DNA from: Chara braunii
Lineage: Eukaryota > Streptophyta > Charophyceae > Charales > Characeae
DNA length: 44,587 nt
Assembly: GCA_003427395.1 (NCBI GenBank)
Contig: BFEA01000454.1
Location: 115,556 to 160,142 of the forward strand
Reading direction: 5' to 3'
The notes beneath the pieces are model-generated. The model was not told the origin of the DNA. It made no database searches and saw only the letters and a program-made list of their open reading frames with translations. Positions 1 to 10,850 of this stretch are shown piece after piece (the first letter of the stretch is position 1; each line of letters opens with the position of its first letter). Position numbers and translations under genes: made by a program.

Positions 1-71
<71 letters not shown>
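1..71. repeat. GA dinucleotide microsatellite
   Basis: The window opens with an uninterrupted GA run that is cut by the window edge, so its full length is unknown. No function is implied. Confidence 0.97.
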
Positions 72-75
<4 letters not shown>

Positions 76-85
76 GAAAGAGACT

Positions 86-390
86 GCTGACGCGGCATTG
101 GGAGCGCTGCCTACGTGGCATGGCACATGGATGTTGACGTGGCATTCAAGATTCGGTGGGGTACTGCCTGATGTGGCACTTACCTATGTTGCGACTCACC
201 TACTGACATGGCACTTCCATACTCCAGCAGTATCTTCGATATGGCATGGCATACCAGTGACGAATGACGTGGCAGATAGTGCGTTGTTGGCTTGGCATAC
301 ATGTTGACGTCCTTGCTCGCCATTGACGCTGACGTGGCATACTCCGTGGATGTGTTGCATTAGTCTGACTAGGGATGACACGTGGTAGGA
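86..390 (+). promoter_or_regulatory. Cluster of TGACGTGGCA-like motifs
   Basis: About eight variants of one ten-base motif recur on the same strand: TGACGCGGCA (88), TACGTGGCA (112), TTGACGTGGCA (134), GATGTGGCA (170), TGACATGGCA (204), ATGACGTGGCA (264), TGACGTGGCA (330) and GACACGTGG (near 376). Spacing is irregular, about 22-60 bp. ACGTGGC is the core of plant bZIP (G-box/ABRE-type) sites, so a regulatory cluster is possible. A decayed minisatellite is equally likely. No gene is seen directly downstream except the dead gag at 754. Confidence 0.4.
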
Positions 391-753
391 GGCGCGCATT
401 GCTATTTCCTTGAAGATTGGTAAGGGATCGATACTTGCTTTTGTGCGTGTTGGTGGGAGGTACAGCATGACGATAAGGTTGTAGTGCCACACGTCGGCCC
501 TTGTGCCTGGATGCATTGGCATTTGCAAAAGGACAGTCGAAGAGGATGAGTTGCTGACATCTTGATTGACTGTTATTTTGTTGGTTGACTCTACTCACTG
601 TGAATTGTTATGTTGATGTCTGCTACTCACTAATTGTGTTGTTGTCTTGATAGCATTGGTCATGGCTGCAGAACATGTACACTCTCATATAGGAACGGAA
701 AAAAAAGAAAAAAAAAACGAAAGAAGATATAAAAAATTAGGCAAAATTTTAAT
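391..753. other. Non-coding stretch before decayed gag
   Basis: No supported gene. It ends in an A-rich tract (about 700-740) just before the gag remnant. This may be the remains of the 5' LTR or leader of the downstream gypsy element, but no matching 3' copy and no clear primer-binding site were recognised. Confidence 0.5.
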
Positions 754-2035
754 GTGGAAGGTTCAAAAATTGACTTGGCATCCGTTTTGCACAACATGAT
801 GGCCTATTTTGCCCACTTAGAGATAAACATTGACAATGTCACCACCAAACTCCAGACGGTGATAAAATTGGTCAAAGGAAATAACAAAGTGGTGCATAGG
901 GAGGAGACCGAGGGGAAAGAAGAGAAGAAACCCCAGGAGAAGTTAATGCAAGACGCTATGAAAGGTGCTAAGAAGTCGTCGAAAAAACTTGAGACCTCTG
1001 GAAAAAAAACTAAAGAGCCGGCAAAGAAAGAAGAACCCACCAAGAAAGAAGTTGCTAAGAAAGAAGAAGGGGAACACCCAAAAAGAAAAGAGAAAGTCAA
1101 AATGAAACTTTCTTTCACATACAATAGACAGCAGGGTGAACTTGAACATTTGTTGCTTTAGATTGCTAAAATTCAAACTTATTGTCAAACTTCTCATGTG
1201 GAACCAGAGAGTGAAATCACATTTTCCTATCTTGGTGAAGTAGCCAAGGAGTGGGTCTTGTCAGAGGCCAATAACGTTGGCTTTGATGATATTGGGGAGT
1301 GGGCCAAGACTATGACCTTGCGGGAATTTCTCCAGAAAATCGAGGAGAGATTCCTCGACAAAATGACTATTGATAAGGCATTTGACGAGCTCACTACATG
1401 TAGTCAGAATCGTTGAACAATTGTGCATGCTTTATCTCGTGAAGTGGATCGCTTGTTGCAGATACCAGGTTTGAACATGCAGGTTAACCAGGTCCTATCA
1501 TCTACTCCCGCGCGTTGCCCGAGTCCATTTGTGGACAGCTCGAAGCAGAGAAGAATTCAGTAAGTATAACTACACGCAGTTTCGTGACCTCGCGCTCCAG
1601 AGGGAGCAAATGACAACACAGGTGAAGGGCACCTATGCGTCTGTTGTACGAAGTAGACTGTCTGGTGGGTATGGGAATGGTAAGCGAGTCCTGTGGTGGC
1701 AAAAGCGACAAGACCACACCCTTGTCGTCTTCGATGACAACACAATTGAGAAGATTTTCCTCAACGAGGCCGATGGTGGAGTAAACTCTGGCAGTGAAAC
1801 AGGAAAGGGTGACGTCACTGTCATGGTGGCCAACAAGGGTGGCAACAATTTGGGTGGATACGATAAGAAGAAGAGACCACACTCCTTCCTGGAGCATCGT
1901 GGCATTGCAACTAGAAGGCCCTGGGAGAAAATGAATCTGACTAGGGAAGAATGGTGAACGGATGAACAATCGATAGTGTCTCAAGTGTGGCACTGCAGAG
2001 CACATTATTGCATGGTGCCCTCTCATCCATAACCT
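754..2035 (+). pseudogene. Element A gag remnant with CCHC zinc knuckle
   Basis: The first open piece (754-1161) has a Lys/Glu-rich segment (KKEEPTKKEVAKKEEG) followed by a capsid-like stretch that continues past a TAG into 1198-1416. A further piece (1529-1957) lies in another frame and contains the motif EEFSKYNYTQFRDLAL, typical of gypsy gag linkers. After one more frame change, 1977-2018 encodes CLKCGTAEHIIAWC, a perfect C-X2-C-X4-H-X4-C nucleocapsid knuckle. The protein would package element RNA. The stops at 1159-1161 and 1414-1416 and at least two frame changes make it non-functional. Confidence 0.75.
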
Positions 2036-2284
2036 AAAAGGGAGCGGCCAGTAAGAATAGTGTCTGCTCCTACTGAGTTGGAGGGTGCAGTTGAAGTTAA
2101 GACGCCTATAACCCCTTTCAACCCCCCAACTCGTATGGTAGAGGATGGTTCTTCATCAACTCATCGCTCAGAACACACTTAGATTGTTTTGTGTTTTATC
2201 TCTCTGGGCGATACCCTTGAACGTTTTGGTAATGAACTGATTGCTTTGATAAGTTCGTGGGGTAAGAAAGAAAAGTCTAAGGGT

Positions 2285-2680
2285 GAATTGATGATTGTTG
2301 ACATTGAGATTGCACGTACAAGAGTAGGTGCTTTGTTAGATCTTTGGTCAACATAGTCCTACATTTCAGAAAAGACAATTAAGAAATTGCATTTGGGAAT
2401 GCAACTGTAAGGCATTTCGTGACCTATCACATCTATGATTGCAGATAAAAGCACGATCGTTGTCTCTCAATATGTTAGTCATGTTACGTGTTATTTTCAA
2501 ATGAAGGAAGGAAGACGAATATTGCATGAAGTAACCTTCCTCGTAGAGAAACACTTACCCTTTGACTTGATTCTGGAAAGGGACTGGCACGAGGAGGTTG
2601 ACCCAAAAATCAAATTCAAAGAAAAGATTGTCAACCTAAAGGATGAAAATTTTAACATGAAACCAATTAAATTATTTCAT
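2285..2680 (+). pseudogene. Element A protease remnant
   Basis: Reading near 2330-2370 gives ALLDLWST, then a stop, then SYISEKT. This aligns with the active-site region of gypsy pepsin-like proteases, normally a D-S/T-G loop; here the residues after Asp are changed. The following piece (2435-2680) contains DLILERDWHEEVDPKIKF, matching the conserved DMILG-DWL segment near the protease C-terminus. At least three stops interrupt the domain. Confidence 0.65.
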
Positions 2681-2884
2681 AAGTTTGTTTCTGACGCGTC
2701 ACTGTCTTTTTGTTTTATGAGTCTTCCTACTTTTCAGAGTATGGTCATGAAGAAGAAGTTGGCACATGACGTAATGATGATACTCGTAAAGCGAGTCGGT
2801 AAGTGCTTCTTCGTCCTATCCTCCTGCTACATAAAAACTTCTAACTGAATTTAAGGACTTGCAGACTGAACCTATGGGGATAAC

Positions 2885-3566
2885 TGAACGTGCTATCAAA
2901 CACAGTATCGAGATCATTCCCAGAAGTAATATTTTTAAACGACTCATCTATCGAATTTCTGATAGGGAATTATAAGAATTAAAGAAACAAATGCAAGAGC
3001 TTACAGAGAAAGAATGGATTCAACCAATTTTTTCTCCCTATGGTGCTCCTATCTTGTTCGTGTCAAAAAAGGAATGAAAACTTATACATTGTATTGATTA
3101 TCGTGGGTTAAATTTCGTCACTGTGAGAAATGTGGAACCTCTTCTTCGCATTGACAACTTGTTGAATCAGTTGCAAGGATTTAAGTATTTTAGTAAGATT
3201 GATCTCAAGTCAGTATACCATCACATCGATGTGAGACTTAAAGATCAACACAAGACAGTCTTCCGAACCAGGTACGGTAACTACAAGTTTGTGGTTATGC
3301 CTTTTAGATTGACTAATGCATCTGCTACTTTTCAAATGTCTATGAATGAATTGTGTCGTCAATGATTGGATCAGTTCATAGTAGCGTATCTCGATTATAT
3401 CCTCGTGTATAGTAAAACACTTGAGGATTATGATAAACATTTGCAAATAGTTCTACAAAAGTTGCGAGAACACAACTACAAAGTGAATCCTAAAAAGTAT
3501 GAGTTTACTAAATCAAAGGTATTATATCTTGGACACATAGTAAACGAAGAACAATTAAAACCTTAA
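2885..3566 (+). pseudogene. Element A reverse transcriptase remnant
   Basis: The RT signature runs from IEIIPRSN (about 2910) through [36 protein letters not shown] (3184-3225) and VVMPFRLTNASATFQ to YLDYILVYSK (3387-3416). The catalytic box is YLDY instead of Y-x-D-D, so the second catalytic Asp is lost. MPFRLTNA carries Arg where relatives have Gly. Stops lie near 2973, 3076, 3363 and 3564. It once copied element RNA into DNA; it cannot now. Confidence 0.88.
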
Positions 3567-4200
3567 GAAAAGAAAATAAACGCAATTCGGAATTGACTCA
3601 TACCTAAGACTGTCACTGAACTCGGATTTTTTCTATGACTTGCTAGTTACTATAGGAAGTTCGTAAGGAACTTCTCACTGATAGTTGCGCCTATAAGAAG
3701 ACTTCTGAAGAAAGAAAAACCTTGGTTATGGAACAAAGATTGTGAGTCTGTATTTAAAAAGTTTAAACATGTGTTAACTCACTTTCCTGTTTTGAAAATT
3801 ATTGATTTTTTTTTCTCTTTCATTGTCACTACTGATGTTAGTCCGTATGGAATTGGGGCGGTGCTACAACAAGATGGTGACAAGGGATATAGAGTCATTG
3901 AGTTCATATCCAAGCGTCTTCCATCAGATAAAGTGGCTAACTTCACGTACGAAAGATAATTGTACGCTCTAGTTGCAGCTTTTGACACATGGAAACACTA
4001 CTTGCTTGGGAGACACTTCACTTTGTACTTATACCACTCTACCTTGAAGTGGATAAAAACCCAACCTCGACTCTCCGACAAGTTAGTTAGATTGTCTGCA
4101 TTTATTGATACGTTTTAAATTGAGAACTATTAAAGGAAAGTTTAACGTTGTTGCAGATGCTCTGTCCAGACGATCTGATTTCTTTGGAGCTATCATTTCT
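3567..4200 (+). pseudogene. Element A RNase H remnant
   Basis: Conserved pieces include LASYYRKFV (about 3640), FIVTTDVSPYGIGAVLQQ (3818-3870; Asp of TTD is the first RNase H acidic residue), ISKRLPSDKVANFTYER, AAFDTWKHYLLGRHFTL and VVADALSRR (about 4150-4176). A stop replaces the residue after YER near 3957, and the normally conserved LRTDH reads LYLYH. Stops and at least one frame change disable it. Confidence 0.8.
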
Positions 4201-5075
4201 TATCTCGATATTGGAAATGACTTGAAAGATCAAATTTGTATGGGTTATGCTGATGATCCGATTTGAAGTCCTATCATTGAGACCCTACAAAGAAACCTTG
4301 AACTATTCCCTGAATATAGAATGTCTAATGACTTACTCTTCTTCGTTGAAAAAAACAAAGAAAGACTTTACATTTCACATAAAAAACGGATCAAGAGTAT
4401 GATTATTGAAAAATTTCGTGACACAGAAGGACACTTCAGATTCAACAAGACGTGTGTTAATATTAGAGAACGCTTTGAATGGAAAGGAATGAATGAGGAT
4501 GTGATAACCTTTATACAAACTTGTCTTGTTTGCCAAAGAAGCAAACCCTCACATAAAAATCAATTGGGACTGTTGAGACCACTACCTACCCCAAGTGAAC
4601 TAGGTTAGTCCATCTCAATTGATTTTATAAGTCTCGCCAAGAAACCGAATGGCAATAATCAGGTGATGGTCATTGTGGATCGATTCTTTAAATGTGTTGT
4701 GTTCATTCCTCTGGGTGTCGAAGCAAGAACGAAACTTGTCATCCATAAGTTCCTGATGCGATGGGTTTTGGAATGTTGATTTCCAAAAATCATCTTCTCT
4801 GATCGGGTTGTAGGTTCACTGGCCAACAATGGCAAAAGTTGATGGGGGCATATAGCACCCGATTGACCAGATCGTCAGGGAGACATCCTTAAACGAATTG
4901 ACAAATTGAACAAATGAATCGTCTATGGCAACAACTTTTGCAAATGTATGTACAACCAGATCAGATAGATTGGGATGAGAATTTGCCTAAGATTGCAAGT
5001 GCGTACAGCAACAGTGTTCACACAGTGACTAACAAAACACCGAACGCACTTCACAAACAATAGAAGTCACGACGT
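4201..5075 (+). pseudogene. Element A integrase remnant
   Basis: The best piece (4321-4608) carries the zinc-binding half, GHFRFNKTC followed by TFIQTCLVCQRSKPSH, whose CLVC is the C-X2-C pair of the HHCC finger. After a TAG where relatives have Trp (4606), the catalytic core begins with SISIDFISLAKKPNG and VMVIVDRFFK (to about 4690), and FPKIIFSDR follows a stop near 4780. Beyond 4810 frames are scrambled, with traces of gypsy C-terminal text up to about 5070. No chromodomain was recognised. Confidence 0.78.
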
Positions 5076-5178
5076 CTCATTGATGCTCTAACACGTAACT
5101 GGGTTTGACGGTGACCCCCAGAAAGCGAGAATTTGCAGTTTTGTATGACGATGATGCAGCCCCACGGGACACTGGGTG

Positions 5179-5258
5179 CTCCAGAGTAGAATAGAACACT
5201 GACTACAGCAGCATGATGGATACTCCAAAGTACAACAGAACAATGACTATAGCCTCAT
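5179..5258 (+). repeat. Two diverged copies of a ~42-bp repeat
   Basis: Two neighbouring segments (5179-5216 and 5219-5258) share CTCCA-AGTA-AAnAGAACAnTGACTA. A small old duplication behind element A. Confidence 0.5.
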
Positions 5259-5281
5259 CACTAATCAACATTGTTGTACAA

Positions 5282-5335
5282 GGGGACCCGATTCCAGCAG
5301 GTGTTGTTCCCCACCAGTCGCTCATGCAACAATCA
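5282..5335 (+). repeat. SINE-like family 1, copy 1
   Basis: This segment matches the core shared with 7585-7642 (minus), 9809-9875 and 14594-14656: GGGACCCGATTCCAGCAGG followed by TGTTCCCCACCA. Unlike the plus-strand copies at 9.8 and 14.6 kb, no poly(A) follows at once. The family is not one I can name. Confidence 0.55.
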
Positions 5336-5490
5336 AGCACGAGATGGGTGACCACTAGCTTCTCTAGGAGTGAAGAGGTTTTTCATATCTGCATTGGAGA
5401 CAGTATATTCATAAGCCAAACCGGCTGATGCTGCCGGGATAATTCCGGGTTGAATTGTGAGGTCCCCGGCCTCGGTTCGTTCATGTTGTT

Positions 5491-5507
5491 AATAAATGGA
5501 AGAGACA

Positions 5508-5545
<38 letters not shown>
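5491..5545 (+). other. AATAAA followed by a 35-nt poly(A) tract
   Basis: AATAAA at 5491-5496 lies 14 nt before a pure A35 run (5511-5545). This is the layout of a polyadenylated transcript end copied into DNA. It may mark the 3' end of a retroposed RNA ending here. A chance A-tract cannot be excluded, since many A runs occur in the window. Confidence 0.45.
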
Positions 5546-5547
<2 letters not shown>

Positions 5548-7185
5548 TCAAGGAAAATATTAAGAAAGTCCAATTACAAATGATTGAACAGGCTAACAAA
5601 CATCATCGGTATTCTCTTGTCCATTTCTTTATGCTCTTATGCGATATGAGTCTTTTATTCCTTAAGTTTGAATAAAACTCTTAGGAGCAGAGACCAGAGC
5701 AGAAACGGTCAAGTGGGAAGGGGAAAAAAAAAAAAAAAAAAAAAAAACAACTAAAAGTGAATGTCCCCCATCTCTTCTCTCAAAACTCTAGTAAAGGAGA
5801 CTTTTCTATGGGACCATCATAGTTCGGAACTACCCTCTTTCACCCGAATAGAAGGCCCAGTGAGTGGGTGACATATCGTCAGATCGAATTGCCTAAGTTG
5901 CGGAACGAGGGCGCAGCGCTACCGGGAGTGTTGCGCCCGGTCCGACCGCGCGTGCCCATCCGGAATGTTGGGATTTCATACGGTAATGGCGTGCTAGTGG
6001 TGCGAGCGACCGGTGAGTGGTGGCGGGTGGGAGTACAAGGCGAGGGAGTAAGGTATGGTGAGAAGCGATATTGGAGTGTGGTGCCATCTGCCGTGAAGGC
6101 AAGATAGAAGATGATTTTTGGTTTGACGGGCATGGATGAGGTTCGTCGGGCGACTCCACATGGGCAGGTAGGCTATGGGGGGTTCCCCTTTTTTCCTCAA
6201 CAGTATGGTAAGTAAAAGTCTAGTAAGGCTTGAATCTCCTGCGGCGACTTTCCAACGGGTTTGGCGAGGAGTTCCCGCACTGTCTTCGTTTCTTCTTTGG
6301 GGATTGAAGATGGTCGTTGAAGTTTTCAGTGCTAGTATTGCCTAGAGCTTAGTGACTAGCAGTGGGAGGGAGGACATCTCTCCTCCCCTAAAAACGGTGG
6401 GGTAGGGTTTGAGGGGGAAAAGGTAAGTTGGGGTTGTTGAGGAAGTGGGGATTGAGTTTTTTTCGTTGATTGATAGTTTTAGGGTCAGATTCCTACCCAT
6501 GAGTGGATCGGTTAGCTCATACTCAAATAAGTACTAATACTCTTCTGAAGTTGATCTGATTGGATTTTACAAATGTCCGATTTTGATGGTTGATTGACGA
6601 ATTTTAATTTTGCCTTTTTTTGTGATGATTTCTCAATTAGTAATTCTGAAGTGGTTGTTGCTGTGTTATAAATACTGAGGTAATAGATGTTCAAAAAAAT
6701 CGATTTCATGCTGATGTCTAATTTCGAGCCTAAAAAATGTTCCTGATTGTTGTAGTTTATATCTGATCGGTCTCAAAAAGATTCTAATTAAATTCTTGTG
6801 TCAGCTTTTGAACAATTTTTGAGTCTGGTGGCTCATAAATCTGAATCGTAAGCCCTACTAGGGTATCTAAAAGAGTATTTCAAAATTATGTTCCTCTTTT
6901 ATCAACTGCACTGCTTCTTGTTAGATTGATCCTAAGGGGGGGGGGGAATTCTTATAATCTTCAGATTGAGTATTTTCTAGATTTGGTATGATCGTACTTT
7001 TTTGCTTTACTTACAAACAGCAAATAGCGTAATAAATAGTTCTGAGTAAGAGCTTGTTTGGGGGTGGGCCGAAGGGTAACCACACATTTTGTTGGTGAGG
7101 AAGACCAACCAATGAAAAGGTTTTAGGATGTAATAGGCAATTTTGACCTGGTCTTGGTCGAGTATGTCTTAGGAGAACATTGTTG
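5546..7185. other. Gene-free stretch
   Basis: No ORF with recognisable content. It holds an A run at about 5721-5747, a short G run near 6937-6946 and otherwise unstructured A/T-leaning sequence. The small ORFs around 5868-6200 lie on both strands of the same GC-richer patch and match nothing I know. Confidence 0.5.
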
Positions 7186-7189
7186 GGAC

Positions 7190-9640
7190 GACGCAGACCG
7201 GTACTGGGGCGTGCTTACTCCGTCCTGTAACTCGGATTAGTAGAGGGTTGAGGTCTGGGAAGTTGTCGGGGGCAGAAGGCAACCAGCGATATTCGACGAC
7301 CGGCTGATGTCGGGGTATAGCCCTGTGATCGAGAGACTGTGGCCGGGGGAGTTGTCGAGGGAGAAAGGCACTCCAATCCGTTATAACAACGAGAGTTGGA
7401 GTTGGGGCAGGTTGTGCTGCCCTGTAACCCTAGTTGTAAGGGGAGTTCGAGATTTTGGGAAGTTGGACTATGAGGACAGAAAGGCTAGAGTTAGGGATGG
7501 GTTAGCCTTTTTTTTTTTTTTTTTTCTTAACAACTCCACTGGTGTTAGTGATGCTGATAGGAGCAAACACCACTAACACCTTGGGAGAGGCTCCATCTAT
7601 TGGTGGGGAGCGTCACCTGCTGGAAAACGGGTCCAGCGTCCCATATACAGCCAATGATACTATATGAAAACCATGAGACCAGTAACTGTGAGATTATCAG
7701 CTTTAGATGGCGCCCTTCTTTGGAGGGTGAAGAGGCACAGGGATGGGTTAGCCTATTAGTTTGAGTAGGAAAAGATGTCTGCCAGTCGTATCTCGTGCTC
7801 GCCTCCTTTTTTCTTTGTAATTCTTCAAATTTTTTGAAGTTCTTGAATTATTTACTGAAAAAAAAAAGTTTCATTCATGATGTTGTGGGATCGGGGTCAG
7901 AGGTGTTGGAATGGATATCTCCTTTAGGGTTGGAGTCCCTCCCTGCGAGGGTTACACAAGGCGGGTGGTGTGATCCTTGAGAGGGTAGGGGCGATATTGA
8001 GGGGTTGTCCTTTTTTGGGGCCACACTGATTTTTGGGTCGGATCGGCTATGGCGGATGGGGAGAGAGGACAAAGGGTGTTGATGTCAGCAGGGTGAGAGT
8101 TGAGAGGGCTGTTCCGCTTGGAGGGGGTGGGGCAGGAAGGAAGGGGGATCTTCGGCTCTGCGGGGGCATACTTTAGGGGGTACTGTATGCGACTGAGGGA
8201 GCAGGAGGGGCATTTTGGGGGCTGTTCTGAACTGGGCCGGGAAGGCAAGGGGGTGCCTTCCCGCGGAGGCAGTGAACAGACAGGGGGTTGTTTTCGGGGA
8301 GAGGAGTAATCTCTTTGGCTCGTGTGACACCTTTATATTTAACTGAAACTTCAATAGGCACTGGAGTTCCCATAGGGAGAGACGGTGGTTTTTTCCCTCT
8401 CTTCCCCTCTCCCTGTGGGCACTGTGGGCGCTGAAATGTTCATGTGATTTTTTGAGATTTTTTGTGCCTGTTTTTCCTAATTTTTTCTAATTGAAAAATT
8501 CTTCCAAGGTTTGGTGCTGGAGACAGGGGGGTGTAATGGCCGTGACGGCAAGAGATGACGCGCTCTGCGTCGAAGGGGCTAGCCTATAGGGTTGAAATAG
8601 GGTACAGCAGCGGTGGAGATGGTGGCTTCATCGTGGTAAGACTTGCCGGAGTTGGGTTCAGGGGGATTCTTGGGGGGATATCTGCAACCAGTGCATGAAG
8701 GAGATGAATGATGGGACCTACAGCTATGGTGCTGATTGGTGGCTTGACTGCTATTTGCCTTAGTCCTGAGTCCTGGTGGTTTGCGAAAAGACGAGGCCAG
8801 AACGGCGCTGGTCGGTGCTGGGGCTTGGTCGTGCTGCCCTGTAACTTGAGCTGTACGAGGGCATGAGACCTGGTAGAGAGATCTGGGGAGTTGTCGAGGG
8901 TGGAAGGCACTCTAGTGTCTTTTGGTGAACTGGTGCCTACTAGATGCTGGCCGGAGCCGGGGCGGGTCGCTTTGCCCTGTGGCCTAGCGGGGGGGGGTTT
9001 GTGGGGTGGGTCGAACCACTTTGTAACCTAGCAGTTGGGGGCATGAGGCCTGATAGAGATTAGACATCGGGATAATAGGGGTGAGGCAGGTAGGGCTGGG
9101 CTGCTGAAAGGCCCTAAGGCAGGTGTTTGTTTTCGTTCAGAATGGTTCTTTGATCCGAGCTTTGGGGGAGAGAATTTCAGTGTTCTTGTGTAGATTATAA
9201 AGTTGTCTTTTGGCCCCGGTTTCTCAAGGATTTCTTAAAAAAAGAGTTTTCCCAATTAGTTCTCATTTTTCAGAAGTCAGTCCGTTAGTTTGTTTTACGG
9301 GTGGCTTTGAGAATGTTTTAGGATTCTGGGGACTTCTAGCAATTTTTTAGGCTGTTTGATACTGGTACAGTCAGGGATCTGCGGTTGTTCGATGCCAGAA
9401 CGACGGTGGCCGGTGCTGGGGTGTTGCCCTGTAACCTGCTGATTGCAGGAGTGTGAGGCCTGGTAGAGAGATCTAAGGATGCTTTGGGGTGGGCATTCTA
9501 AGGGACAACCAAGGGTCGCTGTTGTGACGACGCTGGCCGGAGCTGGGGTGAGTCGTGTTGCTCTCTAACCTAGCCGGGTGGGGGTGTGAGGCCTGGGAGG
9601 GCTCGACAGGGAATAAGACAGTGCTGGACAGTTTTAGAGA
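7190..9640 (+). repeat. Degenerate GC-rich interspersed repeat (about 6-7 partial units)
   Basis: A phrase of the form GACGACGCTGGCCGG-GCTGGGGC, then TGCCCTGTAACCTAGC, then GGGGCATGAGGCCTGGTAGA recurs, much diverged, near 7190, 7385, 8800, 8950-9050, 9395 and 9525. Neighbouring units are about 130-190 bp apart. Between 7700 and 8800 the DNA is G-rich on the plus strand without clear units. No coding sequence was recognised. Confidence 0.5.
7508..7642 (-). repeat. SINE-like family 1, copy 2 (reverse strand)
   Basis: The minus-strand core (7642 to 7585) reads GGGACGCTGGACCCGTTTTC, then CAGCAGGTGACGCTCCCCACC and AATAGATGGAGCC, matching the copies at 9.8 and 14.6 kb. The T run at 7508-7525 corresponds to the poly(A) tail on this strand. 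Between core and tail lie about 60 extra bases containing a small inverted repeat (GGTGTTAGTG / CACTAACACC, 7544-7581) absent from the other copies. Confidence 0.65.
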
Positions 9641-9808
9641 GTTTTGTTTGGGAGTCTAGGGGTTCTGAGCATTCAAAAAGAGGTCACAGTAGTCATTCAT
9701 AGTTTTTCACCCTCTTCTTTAATTCTCTTGAATTTCTTCAACAGTTCTCAGATTGAGCCGAAGCCGGGTAATGGCCCCGGTATCTCAAATGATTTGTGTA
9801 ACTCTATA

Positions 9809-9896
9809 TGGGACGCTGGGACCGAATCCCAGCACCTGCTGCTCCCCACGAATAGATTGGAGCATTTGTTGTCCCAAAAAAAAAAAAAAAAAAAAA
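9809..9896 (+). repeat. SINE-like family 1, copy 3, with poly(A) tail
   Basis: The core GGGACGCTGGGACCGAATCC, then AGCACCTGCTGCTCCCCAC, AATAGATTGGAGC, is followed by a 21-nt A tail (9876-9896). Core plus A tail is the structure of a LINE-mobilised short element. Confidence 0.65.
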
Positions 9897-10427
9897 GGGA
9901 AGGCCCGGTCAGTATGACTGCATCTGAACTAACAGTTGCTCCAAATATGGCTATAATGACCGGTCGTTCTATCCAGGTGAAGATGGTAGGAATCCGAAGT
10001 GTTGCTACGGTATAGATCAAATTTGAATAGCAAAAAAAAACAAACAAGTTCCTGTACAGAACAGAAACCAATGATGATCAATCCCATTTCACCGGGGAGG
10101 TCCCACTAAGCACAGAGGACTGGATTTAACGCCTGAATATGGACTTCGCCCCTGCGGAGCATGATGCACAACAGTATCACACTGATTAAGTCAGATTAAC
10201 AAACTGGACCCAATATATTCTTCAGACTCCTCTTTTTTTTTTTTTTTTCCTTTTTTTTTTATGTCTCCCGGTACGGACTACATGGACTCCATCTCACAAA
10301 AGTCTCCCAAAAATCAATCAGATGGATTTTAGACAGACTCAAACAAAGCAGGACACTTAACTCTCTGATTAATCCTCTTTACGCAGACTAAAAGCAAAAA
10401 AAAAGAACTCACTAATATGTAATATAG
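9897..10427. other. Gene-free stretch with T-rich tracts
   Basis: No gene seen. It contains T-rich runs at about 10232-10260 and scattered homopolymers. Confidence 0.5.
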
Positions 10428-10475
10428 TAACGTTGCTTAATCTTTTTTTTTTTTTTTTTTTAACATTGCTTAATC
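10428..10475 (-). mobile_element. Poly(T) insert flanked by a 15-bp direct repeat
   Basis: TAACGTTGCTTAATC (10428-10442) and TAACATTGCTTAATC (10461-10475) differ at one base and enclose only about 18 T (10443-10460). This is what a LINE-type retroposition would leave if only the poly(A) tail were integrated on the minus strand, with the 15-mers as target-site duplication. Slippage cannot create the flanking repeat. Confidence 0.6.
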
Positions 10476-10850
10476 TTGCCTTAATCACAAACTGAAATAT
10501 AAACATGAAGCACTTGATGATAGACTTACTCTACCTGTGACAATAGAGCTAACACTAACAGACTGATTACAGACTCAGCAAATAGTGGCAATGCCAAGAT
10601 TGGTAGACCATGCATCAACATTTTTTTTTTTTTTTAATTCCCTAGAAACTTAAAAGAACCCTCCCTTTTTAATTCAAAAAAAGGGGGTAAGCTATATTGT
10701 TCTCTCATATGCCTCACGCTACCTAACCCCCTATCTAAGTCCAGTTTTTGAGTCATTGAATGCTGCAGCCATGACATGCCGTAAGCGCTATGGGTTGACA
10801 CCGACCTCCACCCGTGCCGAAGCACCGCTGCAACTCCCGAACACCTGCCG
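10476..10850. other. Gene-free stretch
   Basis: Nothing recognised apart from a T run near 10621-10635. Confidence 0.5.

Larger units (their letters stand above)
754..5075 (+). mobile_element. Decayed Ty3/gypsy retrotransposon (element A)
   Basis: All parts of a Ty3/gypsy element can be followed in order on the plus strand: Lys-rich gag with zinc knuckle, aspartic protease, reverse transcriptase, RNase H and integrase. The order PR-RT-RH-IN with integrase last is the Ty3/gypsy arrangement (family knowledge). At least a dozen stops and several frame shifts break it. Several stops sit where relatives have Trp (for example near 3593 and 4606), consistent with G-to-A change. No LTR pair was recognised, so the ends are approximate. 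It is A/T-richer and far more decayed than element B at 14937-23718, so it is a separate and older insertion. Confidence 0.85.

Noticed and set aside
71-598. Overlapping ORFs of 78-132 codons on both strands
   Set aside because: They translate the TGACGTGGCA-type repeat (recurrent TWH/WH words) and have no family features.
5340-5360. GATGGGTGACC resembles the 5S rRNA C box
   Set aside because: Only 11 bases match and no other part of 5S rRNA is present.
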